Below are positions 35,268 to 44,091 of a stretch of DNA of 64,000 nt, piece after piece (within the stretch, counting starts at the first letter, position 1; each line of letters starts with the position of its first letter). A model generated the notes under the pieces. That model ran no database searches, had not been told where the DNA came from, and saw only the letters and a program-made list of their open reading frames with translations. A program made the translations under genes and the position numbers. This DNA is from Cohnella herbarum (GTDB lineage Bacteria > Bacillota > Bacilli > Paenibacillales > Paenibacillaceae): NCBI RefSeq assembly GCF_012849095.1, contig NZ_CP051680.1, forward strand, positions 5,890,001 to 5,954,000, given 5' to 3'.

Positions 35268-36722
35268 ATGAAAGGCTTAATCATGATCCGCAGGACGCTA
35301 TTACTCTTACTGGCATTTATGCTGATCATTCCGTTGAATCTCGCAAGCCTCGTCTCCGCCAATGAAGATTCCAAATCCGTCGTTAAGGAGAGTATAGCAG
35401 AAGACAACTTAAAGACGCAATCGACCGGCGCGGTTAACGGTGCTTTGAAAGCGTTTCCGCAGCATGTCGAATATACCGAAGGGACGATTAAACCGAATCA
35501 CATTAGCCAAGCTCAAATGGACGCAACGGTAGCGAGATTGTACGACGAATGGAAAGCTAAATACGTCAAGAAGCATCCATACTTGAAGAAAACGGAGCCA
35601 GTCCAATATTATGTGTGGTATTCAGACGGGAACTGGTTCGAAAAAGAGCATGACGAGAAGCTGAAGGTCGATTACATGGCGACGACCGTTTCCGAAGCGC
35701 ATGGCTACGGTATGCTGATTACCGCTCTTATGGCCGGGCACGACCGCGACGCGAAGAAAGTCTTCGACGGCATGTTCCGGTACTTCAAGTCGCATCGCAG
35801 CGAAATTAATCCCGATTTAATGGCTTGGAAACAAGGGGATACAGGGAAGGCGATCGTCGACGTAAGCGGAGTGGACTCGGCGACCGACGGAGACCTCGAC
35901 ATCGCATACTCTTTGCTTCTAGCGGATCGTCAGTGGGGTAGCGCGGGAGAGATCAATTATTTAGCCGAAGCCAAGAAAGCGATTGAAGCCGTTATGAAAA
36001 GCGACGTTCACCAAACGGACTGGACGTTGAAGCTGGCGGACTGGGCTGATGATAAAGATCCGAAGTACGGCATCGCAACGCGTCCATCCGATTTCATGTT
36101 GCAGCATATGAAAGATTTCCGCAACGTAACGGGAGATAAGAATTGGGATCGCGTTATCGATCAGACTTATAAAGTCGTGAATGACATTTACGGCAAGTAT
36201 AGCCGTAAAACCGGTCTATTGCCCGACTTCGCGATGAAGAAGGGAGATAAATTCGTTCCGGCGGAGCCGAATTTCCTAGAGTCGGAATTCGATGGGGATT
36301 ACAACTATAACTCCTCCCGCACGCCATGGCGCATCGGCACGGATTATTTGTTGACGGGAGACACTCGCGCTAAGGATCAGTTAAGCACGCTTAATGCTTG
36401 GTTTCGGAAAATAACGAAAGAAAATCCAAGCAAAATCAGAGCGGGCTACAAGCTGAACGGCGCGAAAGCATTGGCTACGTACGAGGATATTACGTTCTCC
36501 GCTCCGTTAATGGTAAGCGCGATGATCGATTCGTCCAATCAGAAGTGGCTCAACAAATTATGGGACTACAATGCCGCGGTTTCCACGAAGGACGATTTCT
36601 ACTTCGGTAACAACTTGCGGTTGCTCAGCATGATCGTCGTCTCGGGCAACTGGTGGACGCCGACGGATCATCGCTCGTCATCTGTCGAGCCTGCTGAACC
36701 AACTGTCGAAACGGAGAAGTAA
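35268..36722 (+). CDS. Secreted glycoside hydrolase family 8 (glucanase/chitosanase)
   Basis: Exported GH8 enzyme of 484 residues; the family hydrolyses cellulose, lichenan, xylan or chitosan. A signal peptide spans about residues 1-31 (ending SLVSANE). The GH8 signature ATDGDLDIAYSLLLADRQWG is at 205-224, and Glu143 in SEAHGYGM is the candidate proton donor. GAGGAGG lies eight bases before the ATG at 35268. Length and motifs fit Bacillus chitosanase/lichenase types, but the substrate cannot be fixed. A palindromic operator lies upstream and a strong terminator downstream. Confidence 0.92.
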   Translation: MKGLIMIRRTLLLLLAFMLIIPLNLASLVSANEDSKSVVKESIAEDNLKTQSTGAVNGALKAFPQHVEYTEGTIKPNHISQAQMDATVARLYDEWKAKYVKKHPYLKKTEPVQYYVWYSDGNWFEKEHDEKLKVDYMATTVSEAHGYGMLITALMAGHDRDAKKVFDGMFRYFKSHRSEINPDLMAWKQGDTGKAIVDVSGVDSATDGDLDIAYSLLLADRQWGSAGEINYLAEAKKAIEAVMKSDVHQTDWTLKLADWADDKDPKYGIATRPSDFMLQHMKDFRNVTGDKNWDRVIDQTYKVVNDIYGKYSRKTGLLPDFAMKKGDKFVPAEPNFLESEFDGDYNYNSSRTPWRIGTDYLLTGDTRAKDQLSTLNAWFRKITKENPSKIRAGYKLNGAKALATYEDITFSAPLMVSAMIDSSNQKWLNKLWDYNAAVSTKDDFYFGNNLRLLSMIVVSGNWWTPTDHRSSSVEPAEPTVETEK

Positions 36723-36736
36723 TTGTATCAATAAGG

Positions 36737-36781
36737 GCGATCTCGGGTTTTTTTTCTAACCTTCGGAGATCGCTTTTTTTT
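36737..36781 (+). terminator. Terminator after the GH8 gene
   Basis: GCGATCTC pairs with GAGATCGC across a T-rich loop and is followed by eight T. Confidence 0.88.
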
Positions 36782-36785
36782 CGCC

Positions 36786-36848
36786 GCAGGAACCTTGTCA
36801 AAGTCGGCCGAGGCGCCGGGCGGGGGCATGCACCCATCGAGTTACGAA
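36786..36848 (+). pseudogene. Relic fragment of an AraC regulator gene
   Basis: 21 codons that translate to AGTLSKSAEAPGGGMHPSSY and Glu. The AraC protein encoded at 49947-50798 reads AGTISQSAEAPGGGMHPSCY and Glu at residues 8-28. The DNA agrees at 51 of 63 positions by my count, most changes being silent third-position ones. The frame stops soon after (TAG at 36864) and has no start. It is a leftover of a paralogue, lying between the GH8 terminator and the histidine kinase gene. Confidence 0.85.
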
Positions 36849-36970
36849 GATTATCCGGTCCAATAGAGCACCAGAAGTCAAGAAAATCATCATTGTTCTA
36901 ATCCGCTAATGCCGATTACCGATTATAATATGAAGTTATACGAATCGCATCAGGCAGGAGCGACCCCTCG

Positions 36971-38737
36971 ATGAACAAATTTAGAATTCCCTGGAAAAAC
37001 TCCGTATACATAAGAATGTTGTTGCTATTTATCGTCATTTTATCCCCCGTCTACGTCATTGGACTTCTGATTTACAACTGGGGCATTCAAGCGGTCAAGG
37101 AACAGGTGTATCAATCGATGGACTCCCAGACGGCGTATTACTTGAACGATCTGGAAACGAAGGTCGAACAAATGAAAATCTTGATGCTCGACAGCCTTAA
37201 CGACGACAATCTCAACAATCTGGCGACGATATCCCCGATCATGAAAATTTCCGAGCGCCGCAGCGCCATTACGAGATTGCAGCAGCGTCTGTTTGCGATC
37301 AAGAGCAGCAGCGAGCTGATAGAGGACGTCGTGGCTTACATACCAGGAACGGACATGCTTGTCTCGGGGGTTTCCGGTTACGATAACATCGGGACGGAAG
37401 ACGCGGAGCGTCTCGGACGGACAGGCCAGAGATTTACGGCCGCGCCAGAATTGGACGGACAATATCTCAAGCTTCGCGCGCCCTTTCCGAATTCGAGGAA
37501 CCGGAAGCCGGTATTTATCGTCGAAGTCACCATATCCGTCGCGCAATTGAACGCTTCGCTCTCCTATCTCGCCCAACCCGGGCTAGGCGAGACTGCGGCC
37601 TTGTTCCGACCTGCCGAGGACGGAATCATCGCCGGCGCGAACGTATCGAAGCAGGTACAGACGATGCAAACGGCAGTTCCCCCTTTGCCAACGAACGGAG
37701 AGGGCAAGTCCTTTGCGGATGTCGGGGGCCGAAGCGTCTTCGCCGTCTACCACTCTTCTTCGAAGCTTAATATGACATTGATTAAATCCGTAACCGTGGA
37801 TACCGTGTTCGGACCCGTTCGAAAGTACCAGAAATGGTTCTGGTTTTTCTCGGCGTCCGCATTCCTCATTATCCTGTTCTTTTCCGTTTCTTTTTACCGG
37901 TCCGTTCACAAGCCGCTCGTAACCGTTATCCGCGCATTTGGCAAGCTGCAGGAAGGGGACTTGAAGGTTCGCATTCATCGGAGGAACAAGGACGATTTCA
38001 ATTACCTGTATTCTCACTTTAATAGGACGGTAAAGCACTTGAACGTGTTGATAGATCAGGCGTACCGGCAGAAGATTCTAGCGCAAAGAGCCGAACTGAA
38101 GCAGCTTCAAGCCCAGATCAACCCCCATTTTCTGTACAATAGTTTCTTCATGCTTCATCGGATGGTCAAGATGGAAGACAACGCCAGGGCGGTTGTTTTC
38201 TCGAAGAAGCTCGGGGAATTCTTTCAATTCGTAACGCGCAACGGAGCCGATGAAGTGCTGCTTGCCAAGGAAACGGATCATGCTCGAATATACGCGGATA
38301 TCCAAGCTATGCGTTTCGTTAGCCGGCTGAGGATCGACTTCGAACCGCTTCCGCCCTCTATTCAGCATTATTACGTGCCGCGAATGATCTTGCAGCCCTT
38401 GATCGAGAACGCGATCGAGCATGGACTGAGGAATAAGGAGAAAGACGGGCAAATCGGCGTGAGTTACAAGGTGTATCCGGAAGTTGTGATCATCGTGGTC
38501 GAGGATAACGGGGAGGGATTGGATGAAGCGGGAAGAAGGCGTCTCGCCCACCAATTCGAAGAATCGTCCGAGCAGGATATGGAGATTACGGCGCTGATCA
38601 ACATTCACCGGCGTCTCCGAATCAAGTTCGGGGCGGATAGCGGCCTTACGCTCTCGACCAGCGAAAGCGGAGGACTTGCGATACAAGTCAAAATAGCCGT
38701 TGGAGGTGGAGAACGTGTATCGGATATTGATCGTTGA
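36971..38737 (+). CDS. YesM-type sensor histidine kinase
   Basis: Membrane kinase of 588 residues with membrane segments near 13-35 and 295-315, an extracellular sensor between them, a HAMP region (RSVHKPLVTVIRAFGKLQEGDL) and the His_kinase/HATPase module. The phosphorylated His is in INPHFLYNS and the ATP site has LIENAIEHGLR and VEDNGEGL. AGGAG lies about ten bases upstream. It overlaps the response regulator gene, with which it forms a two-component pair controlling the importer that follows. Confidence 0.93.
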   Translation: MNKFRIPWKNSVYIRMLLLFIVILSPVYVIGLLIYNWGIQAVKEQVYQSMDSQTAYYLNDLETKVEQMKILMLDSLNDDNLNNLATISPIMKISERRSAITRLQQRLFAIKSSSELIEDVVAYIPGTDMLVSGVSGYDNIGTEDAERLGRTGQRFTAAPELDGQYLKLRAPFPNSRNRKPVFIVEVTISVAQLNASLSYLAQPGLGETAALFRPAEDGIIAGANVSKQVQTMQTAVPPLPTNGEGKSFADVGGRSVFAVYHSSSKLNMTLIKSVTVDTVFGPVRKYQKWFWFFSASAFLIILFFSVSFYRSVHKPLVTVIRAFGKLQEGDLKVRIHRRNKDDFNYLYSHFNRTVKHLNVLIDQAYRQKILAQRAELKQLQAQINPHFLYNSFFMLHRMVKMEDNARAVVFSKKLGEFFQFVTRNGADEVLLAKETDHARIYADIQAMRFVSRLRIDFEPLPPSIQHYYVPRMILQPLIENAIEHGLRNKEKDGQIGVSYKVYPEVVIIVVEDNGEGLDEAGRRRLAHQFEESSEQDMEITALINIHRRLRIKFGADSGLTLSTSESGGLAIQVKIAVGGGERVSDIDR

Positions 38738-40376
38738 CGACGAGCGGCACGTGCTGGATTGGATATACGAGTTGCTGGCAGATCTGAAGGAGCCGGAGCT
38801 CGACGTGTATAAGGCGGGAACCGTTACCGAAGCGCTCGCCTGGTTGGATCGCAGCCGGATGGATATCGTCGTTTCGGATATCTCGATGCCGGGCATGAAC
38901 GGCATTGAGCTTCACGGGAAGATCAGAGAGAAATGGCCGGAATGCAAAGTGATTTTCCTAACGGGATATACGGATTTCGAATTTGCCTATCAAGCGGTGA
39001 AGAACGAGGCGGTCGGCTATATTCTGAAGACGGAGGACGACGACGTCATTGTCGAGACCGTCCTTAAGGCGGTACGCCAGATCGAGGAGAACGCGCGAAG
39101 AGAACGGTTGATGCGGCAAGCGGAGGAAAAGATGAACGCCGCGATTCCGCTGCTTCGCAACGAATGTTTGTCTGGGTTGCTTCGCGGGGAGAGAACTCTG
39201 CCGACGGTCAGACGGCGTCAATTCCGCGAGCTGGCTATTGACTTAAATCCGGAGGAATCCGTAGGGCTGATCGTTGCGCGCATGGATGAACGGCAACTTC
39301 GGGAGCCGGTCAACGCTAGCCCGTTTGCGGGCATTCCCGCACTGCCGGCGGTCGTCGCAAGCGTCACAGAAGCGTTTACGGAACGAAACGCGAGTTGCGT
39401 TCACCTTACGATCGACGGTAACTTGTGTTGGCTTGTACAATCCGATTCCGGCTTCGGCGGGGAAGGAGCGGTTCCTTCCGCGTTTCTAATGGAAACTTTG
39501 GATCAGGTTCAGGTTTTCTGTCGAGATCATTTAGGCCAATCGCTATCCTCCGTCCTGACGGAGGGGACCGTTTCGTGGGCGGAGTTAGCCGATAAATACG
39601 AGCTTCTTCGGCAAGGCCTTGTTCGCCATATGATTTATGGAAGCGGATTCATCCTGTCCGAGAGCGGGATCGCTAGCTTGCGGCAGACGGGTTCGCCTAT
39701 CGGCGTCCGAATAGATCGAAATAAATGGGAAGCGTTAAGAACCCATTTGGAGAAAGGGCAGCGGGAACGGTTCGAGCAGGGACTGGAGGAAATCGGTCGG
39801 ATCATTGCCGAACAAGACGGATCTCTGCGCGATAGCAGCGGCATGGAGGCGTTTTACAATCTCTCGCTTCTGCTGCTGTCGGCCAGTAATCGCTGGGAGA
39901 TGCGGGAGCTCGCTGGCGATCTCGGCTTCATGGAGAAATTGACGAGCCCGGAACGTCATGTTAATTGGCAAGCGGCTATCGGCTTTTTCCGGGAGACGGC
40001 GAATGCGATCTTCGATCTGCTGGACAAGAAGCAGGAGAACGGCGAATTCGATGTCATTCAATATGTCCGGGAGTATATGTCGAAACATCTGCATGAGGGC
40101 ATTTCGTTGGTCGAGTTAGCGGAGGCGGTCTATTTTAATCCCTCTTATCTGTCCCGACTGTTCAAGGAAGTGACGGGTTTAAGCATCACGGCTTATTTGG
40201 CGGACCTCAGATTGGAGAGAGCCGTCGCGATGCTGCAAGAAAACCGCAAGATCGGCGATATCGCGGCTGCCGTAGGCATCGAGTCGCCGGCATACTTCTC
40301 AAGGTTCTTTAAGAAAATGACCGGGCGAACGCCTCAAGAATACCGGGAAGAGCTCATCATCGGCAACAGGTCATGA
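38715..40376 (+). CDS. YesN-type response regulator with AraC output domain
   Basis: Regulator of 553 residues: receiver domain with phospho-Asp in VVSDISMPGMNG, a middle region, and a C-terminal AraC domain (ISLVELAEAVYFNPSYLSRLFK and IGDIAAAVGIESPAYFSRFFKK). GTG 38715 is preferred because GGAGG lies eight bases upstream, inside the end of the kinase gene; the 23-base overlap indicates coupling. It is the partner of the upstream kinase and the likely activator of the importer genes downstream. Confidence 0.93.
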   Translation: MYRILIVDDERHVLDWIYELLADLKEPELDVYKAGTVTEALAWLDRSRMDIVVSDISMPGMNGIELHGKIREKWPECKVIFLTGYTDFEFAYQAVKNEAVGYILKTEDDDVIVETVLKAVRQIEENARRERLMRQAEEKMNAAIPLLRNECLSGLLRGERTLPTVRRRQFRELAIDLNPEESVGLIVARMDERQLREPVNASPFAGIPALPAVVASVTEAFTERNASCVHLTIDGNLCWLVQSDSGFGGEGAVPSAFLMETLDQVQVFCRDHLGQSLSSVLTEGTVSWAELADKYELLRQGLVRHMIYGSGFILSESGIASLRQTGSPIGVRIDRNKWEALRTHLEKGQRERFEQGLEEIGRIIAEQDGSLRDSSGMEAFYNLSLLLLSASNRWEMRELAGDLGFMEKLTSPERHVNWQAAIGFFRETANAIFDLLDKKQENGEFDVIQYVREYMSKHLHEGISLVELAEAVYFNPSYLSRLFKEVTGLSITAYLADLRLERAVAMLQENRKIGDIAAAVGIESPAYFSRFFKKMTGRTPQEYREELIIGNRS

Positions 40377-40470
40377 AAGGTCAAGAAAGTAAAGAGAGTC
40401 CCGTTACGCCGGGTATGGGGTATTCGTTACGATGACATCAGGGCCCATAATACGAACTTGGAGTGAGAAC

Positions 40471-42177
40471 ATGAGAAGAGGAACAAGAGCAACATTTATC
40501 GCATTCGTATGCGCGGCGACGCTGGCGGTCAGCGCTTGCGGGGGCGGAGAGAACAACGGCAATAACGCGAGCCCGTCGAATACGCCGGCGGCTTCGCAGA
40601 GCGAAGGCGCTTCAAGCGCGCAACCGACGGCAAGCGCCGGGGACAGGTACGATCCGCCGATCGAGATTGCTCTCGTCGGCGTAACGGACGATACGCTCGA
40701 AGGGGTTCTCGCCAAGCTTCCCGGAGAGACGTTCGAGAACAACCGGTGGTCGAAGCTGTACGAAGATCAGCTGGGCGTTAAATTCAAGTACAATTGGATC
40801 GCCAAAGGACCGGATCAATTCGTGCAAAAGATGAACGTGTCGATCGCGTCGGGAGACGTGCCGGAATTCATTCAGGTCGGCGCGAGGGAATTGAAGCAGC
40901 TTCAGGAAGCGGACTTGATCATGGATTTGCGGGACGTGTACGAACGGAACGCCGCTCCTTTCACCAAAGAAGTGATGATGCAAGGCGGCAGCGCTTCATT
41001 CGACGCGGCGACGATCGACGGCAAGCTAATGGGAATTCCGGATACCCGTTCATCGATCGATATGGCCCAGTTCGTATGGGTAAGAACGGATTGGCTTCAG
41101 AAGCTGAAGCTTCCCGAGCCTAAGACGATGCAGGACGTAGTCGCGATTGCCGAGGCGTTCAGCACTCAAGACCCGGACGGCAACGATAAGGCGGATACCG
41201 TAGGGCTGCTGCTTCAGAAGGATCTGTTCGGCGGTTTTGCCTCGTTGGAAGGTTTCTTCAATGGTTTCCATGCTTACCCGACCATATGGATAGAGGATGA
41301 GTCCGGCAACCTGGTGCACGGAAGCACGCGGCCGGAAACGAAAGCGGCATTGGCGGAGTTGCAATCGATGTTCAAAAAAGGGCTTTTGGACAAAGAGTTC
41401 GGAGTCAAGGACTGGGGGAAAGCGGCCGAGACCGCTTCCGCGGGCAAAGTTGGTCTGGCTTACGGCCAGCAGTGGTTGAGCGCATGGCCGTTCCAGTCCA
41501 ATCACGACAACGATCCGAACGCGGTATGGAAGGGCTACCCGTTGATGTCCATCGACGACAAGCCGGCCAATACGGAAATCAGTCTCGGCACTTACCAGTA
41601 TTGGGCCGTTCGCAAGGATGCGAAGCATCCGGAAGCGCTGATCAAGATGTTCAACGCGTATATCGAGAAAAACTGGGGCAAGACGGCCGAGTTCGGCAAA
41701 TATTACTTGCCCGGAGACGCGGAAGGGGCATGGAAGCTCTCCCCGGTCACGCCCGAACCGGCCAATAAGAACTTGGATCAATATTTAGCGATCGTGGATG
41801 GAGTTCAGAACAACAAGACTTCCGAGTTGACCGGCGATGCCAAAGTCGTCTACGACAAAATCGCGGCCTATAAGAACGGGGACCAGAAGCAGTGGTCGTG
41901 GGCGGCAGGATACGATGTCGACGGCGTGTATAGCGTTATGAAGCAGTACAAGGATACCGACCGGTTCATGATGAACAAGTTCGTCGGAGCGCCGACCGAA
42001 ACGATGGCGGAGAAGAGCTCGACCTTGGGCAAGCTGACGAACGAGACGTTCACCCGAATCATTCTGGGCGATCTTCCGATCGACGCGTTCGATACGTTCG
42101 TTCAGGATTGGAAAAAGCTTGGCGGCGATCAAATCACGACGGAAGTAAACGAGTGGTACAAGGCGAGCAAGCAATAG
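40471..42177 (+). CDS. ABC transporter solute-binding lipoprotein (LplA-like)
   Basis: Lipoprotein of 568 residues with lipobox AVSAC, then an Asn/Ser/Pro-rich linker of about 40 residues. It belongs to the LplA/YtcQ group of large oligosaccharide-binding proteins. Start 40471 (MRRGTR) has GGAG seven bases upstream; a frame from 40432 would give an unlikely hydrophilic extension. It is first in the order binding protein, LplB-like, LplC-like, under the adjacent YesM/YesN pair. The ligand is likely an oligosaccharide released by extracellular enzymes such as the one at 44092. Confidence 0.92.
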   Translation: MRRGTRATFIAFVCAATLAVSACGGGENNGNNASPSNTPAASQSEGASSAQPTASAGDRYDPPIEIALVGVTDDTLEGVLAKLPGETFENNRWSKLYEDQLGVKFKYNWIAKGPDQFVQKMNVSIASGDVPEFIQVGARELKQLQEADLIMDLRDVYERNAAPFTKEVMMQGGSASFDAATIDGKLMGIPDTRSSIDMAQFVWVRTDWLQKLKLPEPKTMQDVVAIAEAFSTQDPDGNDKADTVGLLLQKDLFGGFASLEGFFNGFHAYPTIWIEDESGNLVHGSTRPETKAALAELQSMFKKGLLDKEFGVKDWGKAAETASAGKVGLAYGQQWLSAWPFQSNHDNDPNAVWKGYPLMSIDDKPANTEISLGTYQYWAVRKDAKHPEALIKMFNAYIEKNWGKTAEFGKYYLPGDAEGAWKLSPVTPEPANKNLDQYLAIVDGVQNNKTSELTGDAKVVYDKIAAYKNGDQKQWSWAAGYDVDGVYSVMKQYKDTDRFMMNKFVGAPTETMAEKSSTLGKLTNETFTRIILGDLPIDAFDTFVQDWKKLGGDQITTEVNEWYKASKQ

Positions 42178-42194
42178 CGGGCGAAGTCGAACCG

Positions 42195-42233
42195 ACGGGG
42201 ATGGGAAAGGGGAAAGCCTTGATCCTTCCCCGT
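42195..42233 (+). terminator. Weak hairpin between binding protein and permease genes
   Basis: ACGGGGA pairs with TCCCCGT across a 25-base loop, followed by a modest T-rich stretch. Such hairpins often raise binding-protein mRNA over permease mRNA. Confidence 0.35.
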
Positions 42234-42264
42234 TGTTGCGTTTGAAGGAATGGAGGCTTTACGA

Positions 42265-43170
42265 ATGTATAAATCGAGAGCGCGATCGCGCAACATGCCG
42301 CTGCATTTGATGATTTTACCCGGATTGCTGCTCGTGCTCGTTTTTTCTTATATTCCGATGGCGGGTACTTACATCGCATTCCAGAAATTTATTCCCGCCA
42401 AGGGTTTTTTCGGCGACCAACGGTGGATCGGATGGGACAATTTTCGTTATTTGCTGGAATTGCCCGACATTTATCAGGTATTATGGAACACCGTCTTCAT
42501 CGCCGTCATGAAAATGGCTGCGGGCATCGTCGTTCCCCTTACGGTCGCTCTGATGTTGAACGAACTTCGGAACCAAGCGATTAAACGGAGCGTGCAGACG
42601 CTGATTTATTTGCCTCATTTTTTGTCGTGGATCATTCTGGGGGGCGTCATGATCGATATTTTGTCCCCTTCTTCGGGAATCGTCAATCAAGCGCTGGGCG
42701 CGTTCGGGATCAAACCGATCTTTTTTCTGGGCAGCAACGACTGGTTTCCTTATACGATGGTGATCTCGGACGTGTGGAAGGAGTTCGGCTTCGCGACGAT
42801 CGTGTATTTGGCCGCTTTGACCGGCATAGATCCACAGCAGTACGAAGCGTCGATCATTGACGGGGCTAACCGCTGGAAGCAGACTTGGTACGTCACGTTG
42901 CCGGGAATGCGGATGATCATCGTACTTATGGCGGTGCTTAGCCTCGGCAACGTTCTGAACGCGGGCTTCGACCAGATCGTGAACCTGTATAGCGCCCAAG
43001 TGTACGCAAGCGGCGACGTTATCGATACTTTGGTTTATCGGTTAGGCTTGCAGCAAGCGCAGTACGGCGTGGCAACGGCCGTCGGATTGTTCAAATCGGT
43101 CGTCTCTTTCTTGTTCATCTCGGTCGCGTATTACGCGGCTTACAAATTGGCGGATTACCGCATTTTCTAG
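42265..43170 (+). CDS. Carbohydrate ABC transporter permease (LplB-like)
   Basis: MalF/CUT1-class permease of 301 residues with six membrane segments and EAA loop YEASIIDGANRWKQ. Start 42265 (MYKSRAR) is chosen because GGAGG lies eight bases upstream, inside a possible earlier ATG at 42250. It pairs with the permease that follows 12 bases later. The ATPase must come from elsewhere. Confidence 0.92.
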   Translation: MYKSRARSRNMPLHLMILPGLLLVLVFSYIPMAGTYIAFQKFIPAKGFFGDQRWIGWDNFRYLLELPDIYQVLWNTVFIAVMKMAAGIVVPLTVALMLNELRNQAIKRSVQTLIYLPHFLSWIILGGVMIDILSPSSGIVNQALGAFGIKPIFFLGSNDWFPYTMVISDVWKEFGFATIVYLAALTGIDPQQYEASIIDGANRWKQTWYVTLPGMRMIIVLMAVLSLGNVLNAGFDQIVNLYSAQVYASGDVIDTLVYRLGLQQAQYGVATAVGLFKSVVSFLFISVAYYAAYKLADYRIF

Positions 43171-43182
43171 GAGGAATCTATC

Positions 43183-44064
43183 GTGCTTGGAAAATCGGCG
43201 GGCGCAAGGGGTTTCTCCGCGTTCAACACTGTTTTTCTTATCGTCTTGTCGTTACTGTGCGTGGCTCCGCTCGTTCATATCGCGGCGGTGTCGCTCAGTT
43301 CGAGTTCTGCCGTCACGGCGGGATGGGTTATATTATGGCCGGTCGACTTCACATGGGATTCTTATCGATTCGTCCTGTCGCGCGGGGAGATCTGGAGTCC
43401 TATGATCGTGACCTTGAAGAGGGTCGTTCTGGGCGGGGGTCTTAATCTGCTGATGACGATTCTGATCGCTTACCCGTTGTCGAAGGAGTCGGCCGTTTTC
43501 CGGGCAAGAACCGGGTATGCTTGGTTTTTCTTCTTTACGATGCTGTTCTCGGGTGGGCTGATTCCATGGTATATGATCATTCGCCAGTTGGAATTGCTGG
43601 ATAGCGTATGGGCGTTGGTGCTTCCGGCGGGCGTTCCCGTCTTCAACATCGTGCTGCTTCTGAACTTCTTTCGACAATTGCCGAAGGAGCTTGAAGAAGC
43701 GGCGTTCATGGACGGTGCCGGTCACTGGACCACGTTGTGGAAAATTTATTTGCCAGCCTCTTTACCGGCCTTGGCTACCGTGTCGTTGTTCGCGGTGGTC
43801 TGGCACTGGAACAGTTGGTTCGACGGACTGATCCTGATGAATCGGCCGGAACATTACCCGCTGCAGAGCTATTTGCAGACGGTCATCATGCAGCGGGACA
43901 TGACGTTCATTCAGCATCTAAGCCGTGCGGAGCTCGCGGTCGTCTCGGATCGCACGATCAAATCCGCGCAAATTCTGATCGCCACGCTTCCGATTTTATT
44001 CGTCTATCCGTTCTTGCAAAGGTTTTTCGTGAAAGGGATCGTTCTTGGAAGCGTAAAAGGCTAA
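43183..44064 (+). CDS. Carbohydrate ABC transporter permease (LplC-like)
   Basis: MalG/CUT1-class permease of 293 residues, six membrane segments, EAA loop ELEEAAFMDGAGHWTT and the typical end GIVLGSVKG. The GTG start has GGAGG eight bases upstream. It completes the LplABC set; the secreted pectate-lyase-like gene follows 27 bases later and is probably cotranscribed. Confidence 0.92.
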   Translation: MLGKSAGARGFSAFNTVFLIVLSLLCVAPLVHIAAVSLSSSSAVTAGWVILWPVDFTWDSYRFVLSRGEIWSPMIVTLKRVVLGGGLNLLMTILIAYPLSKESAVFRARTGYAWFFFFTMLFSGGLIPWYMIIRQLELLDSVWALVLPAGVPVFNIVLLLNFFRQLPKELEEAAFMDGAGHWTTLWKIYLPASLPALATVSLFAVVWHWNSWFDGLILMNRPEHYPLQSYLQTVIMQRDMTFIQHLSRAELAVVSDRTIKSAQILIATLPILFVYPFLQRFFVKGIVLGSVKG

Positions 44065-44091
44065 TCATCTATAAGAATAGAGGGGAAACGG

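Noticed and set aside
42178..42264. A gene between binding protein and permease
   Set aside because: The gap holds only a weak hairpin and the permease ribosome binding site.
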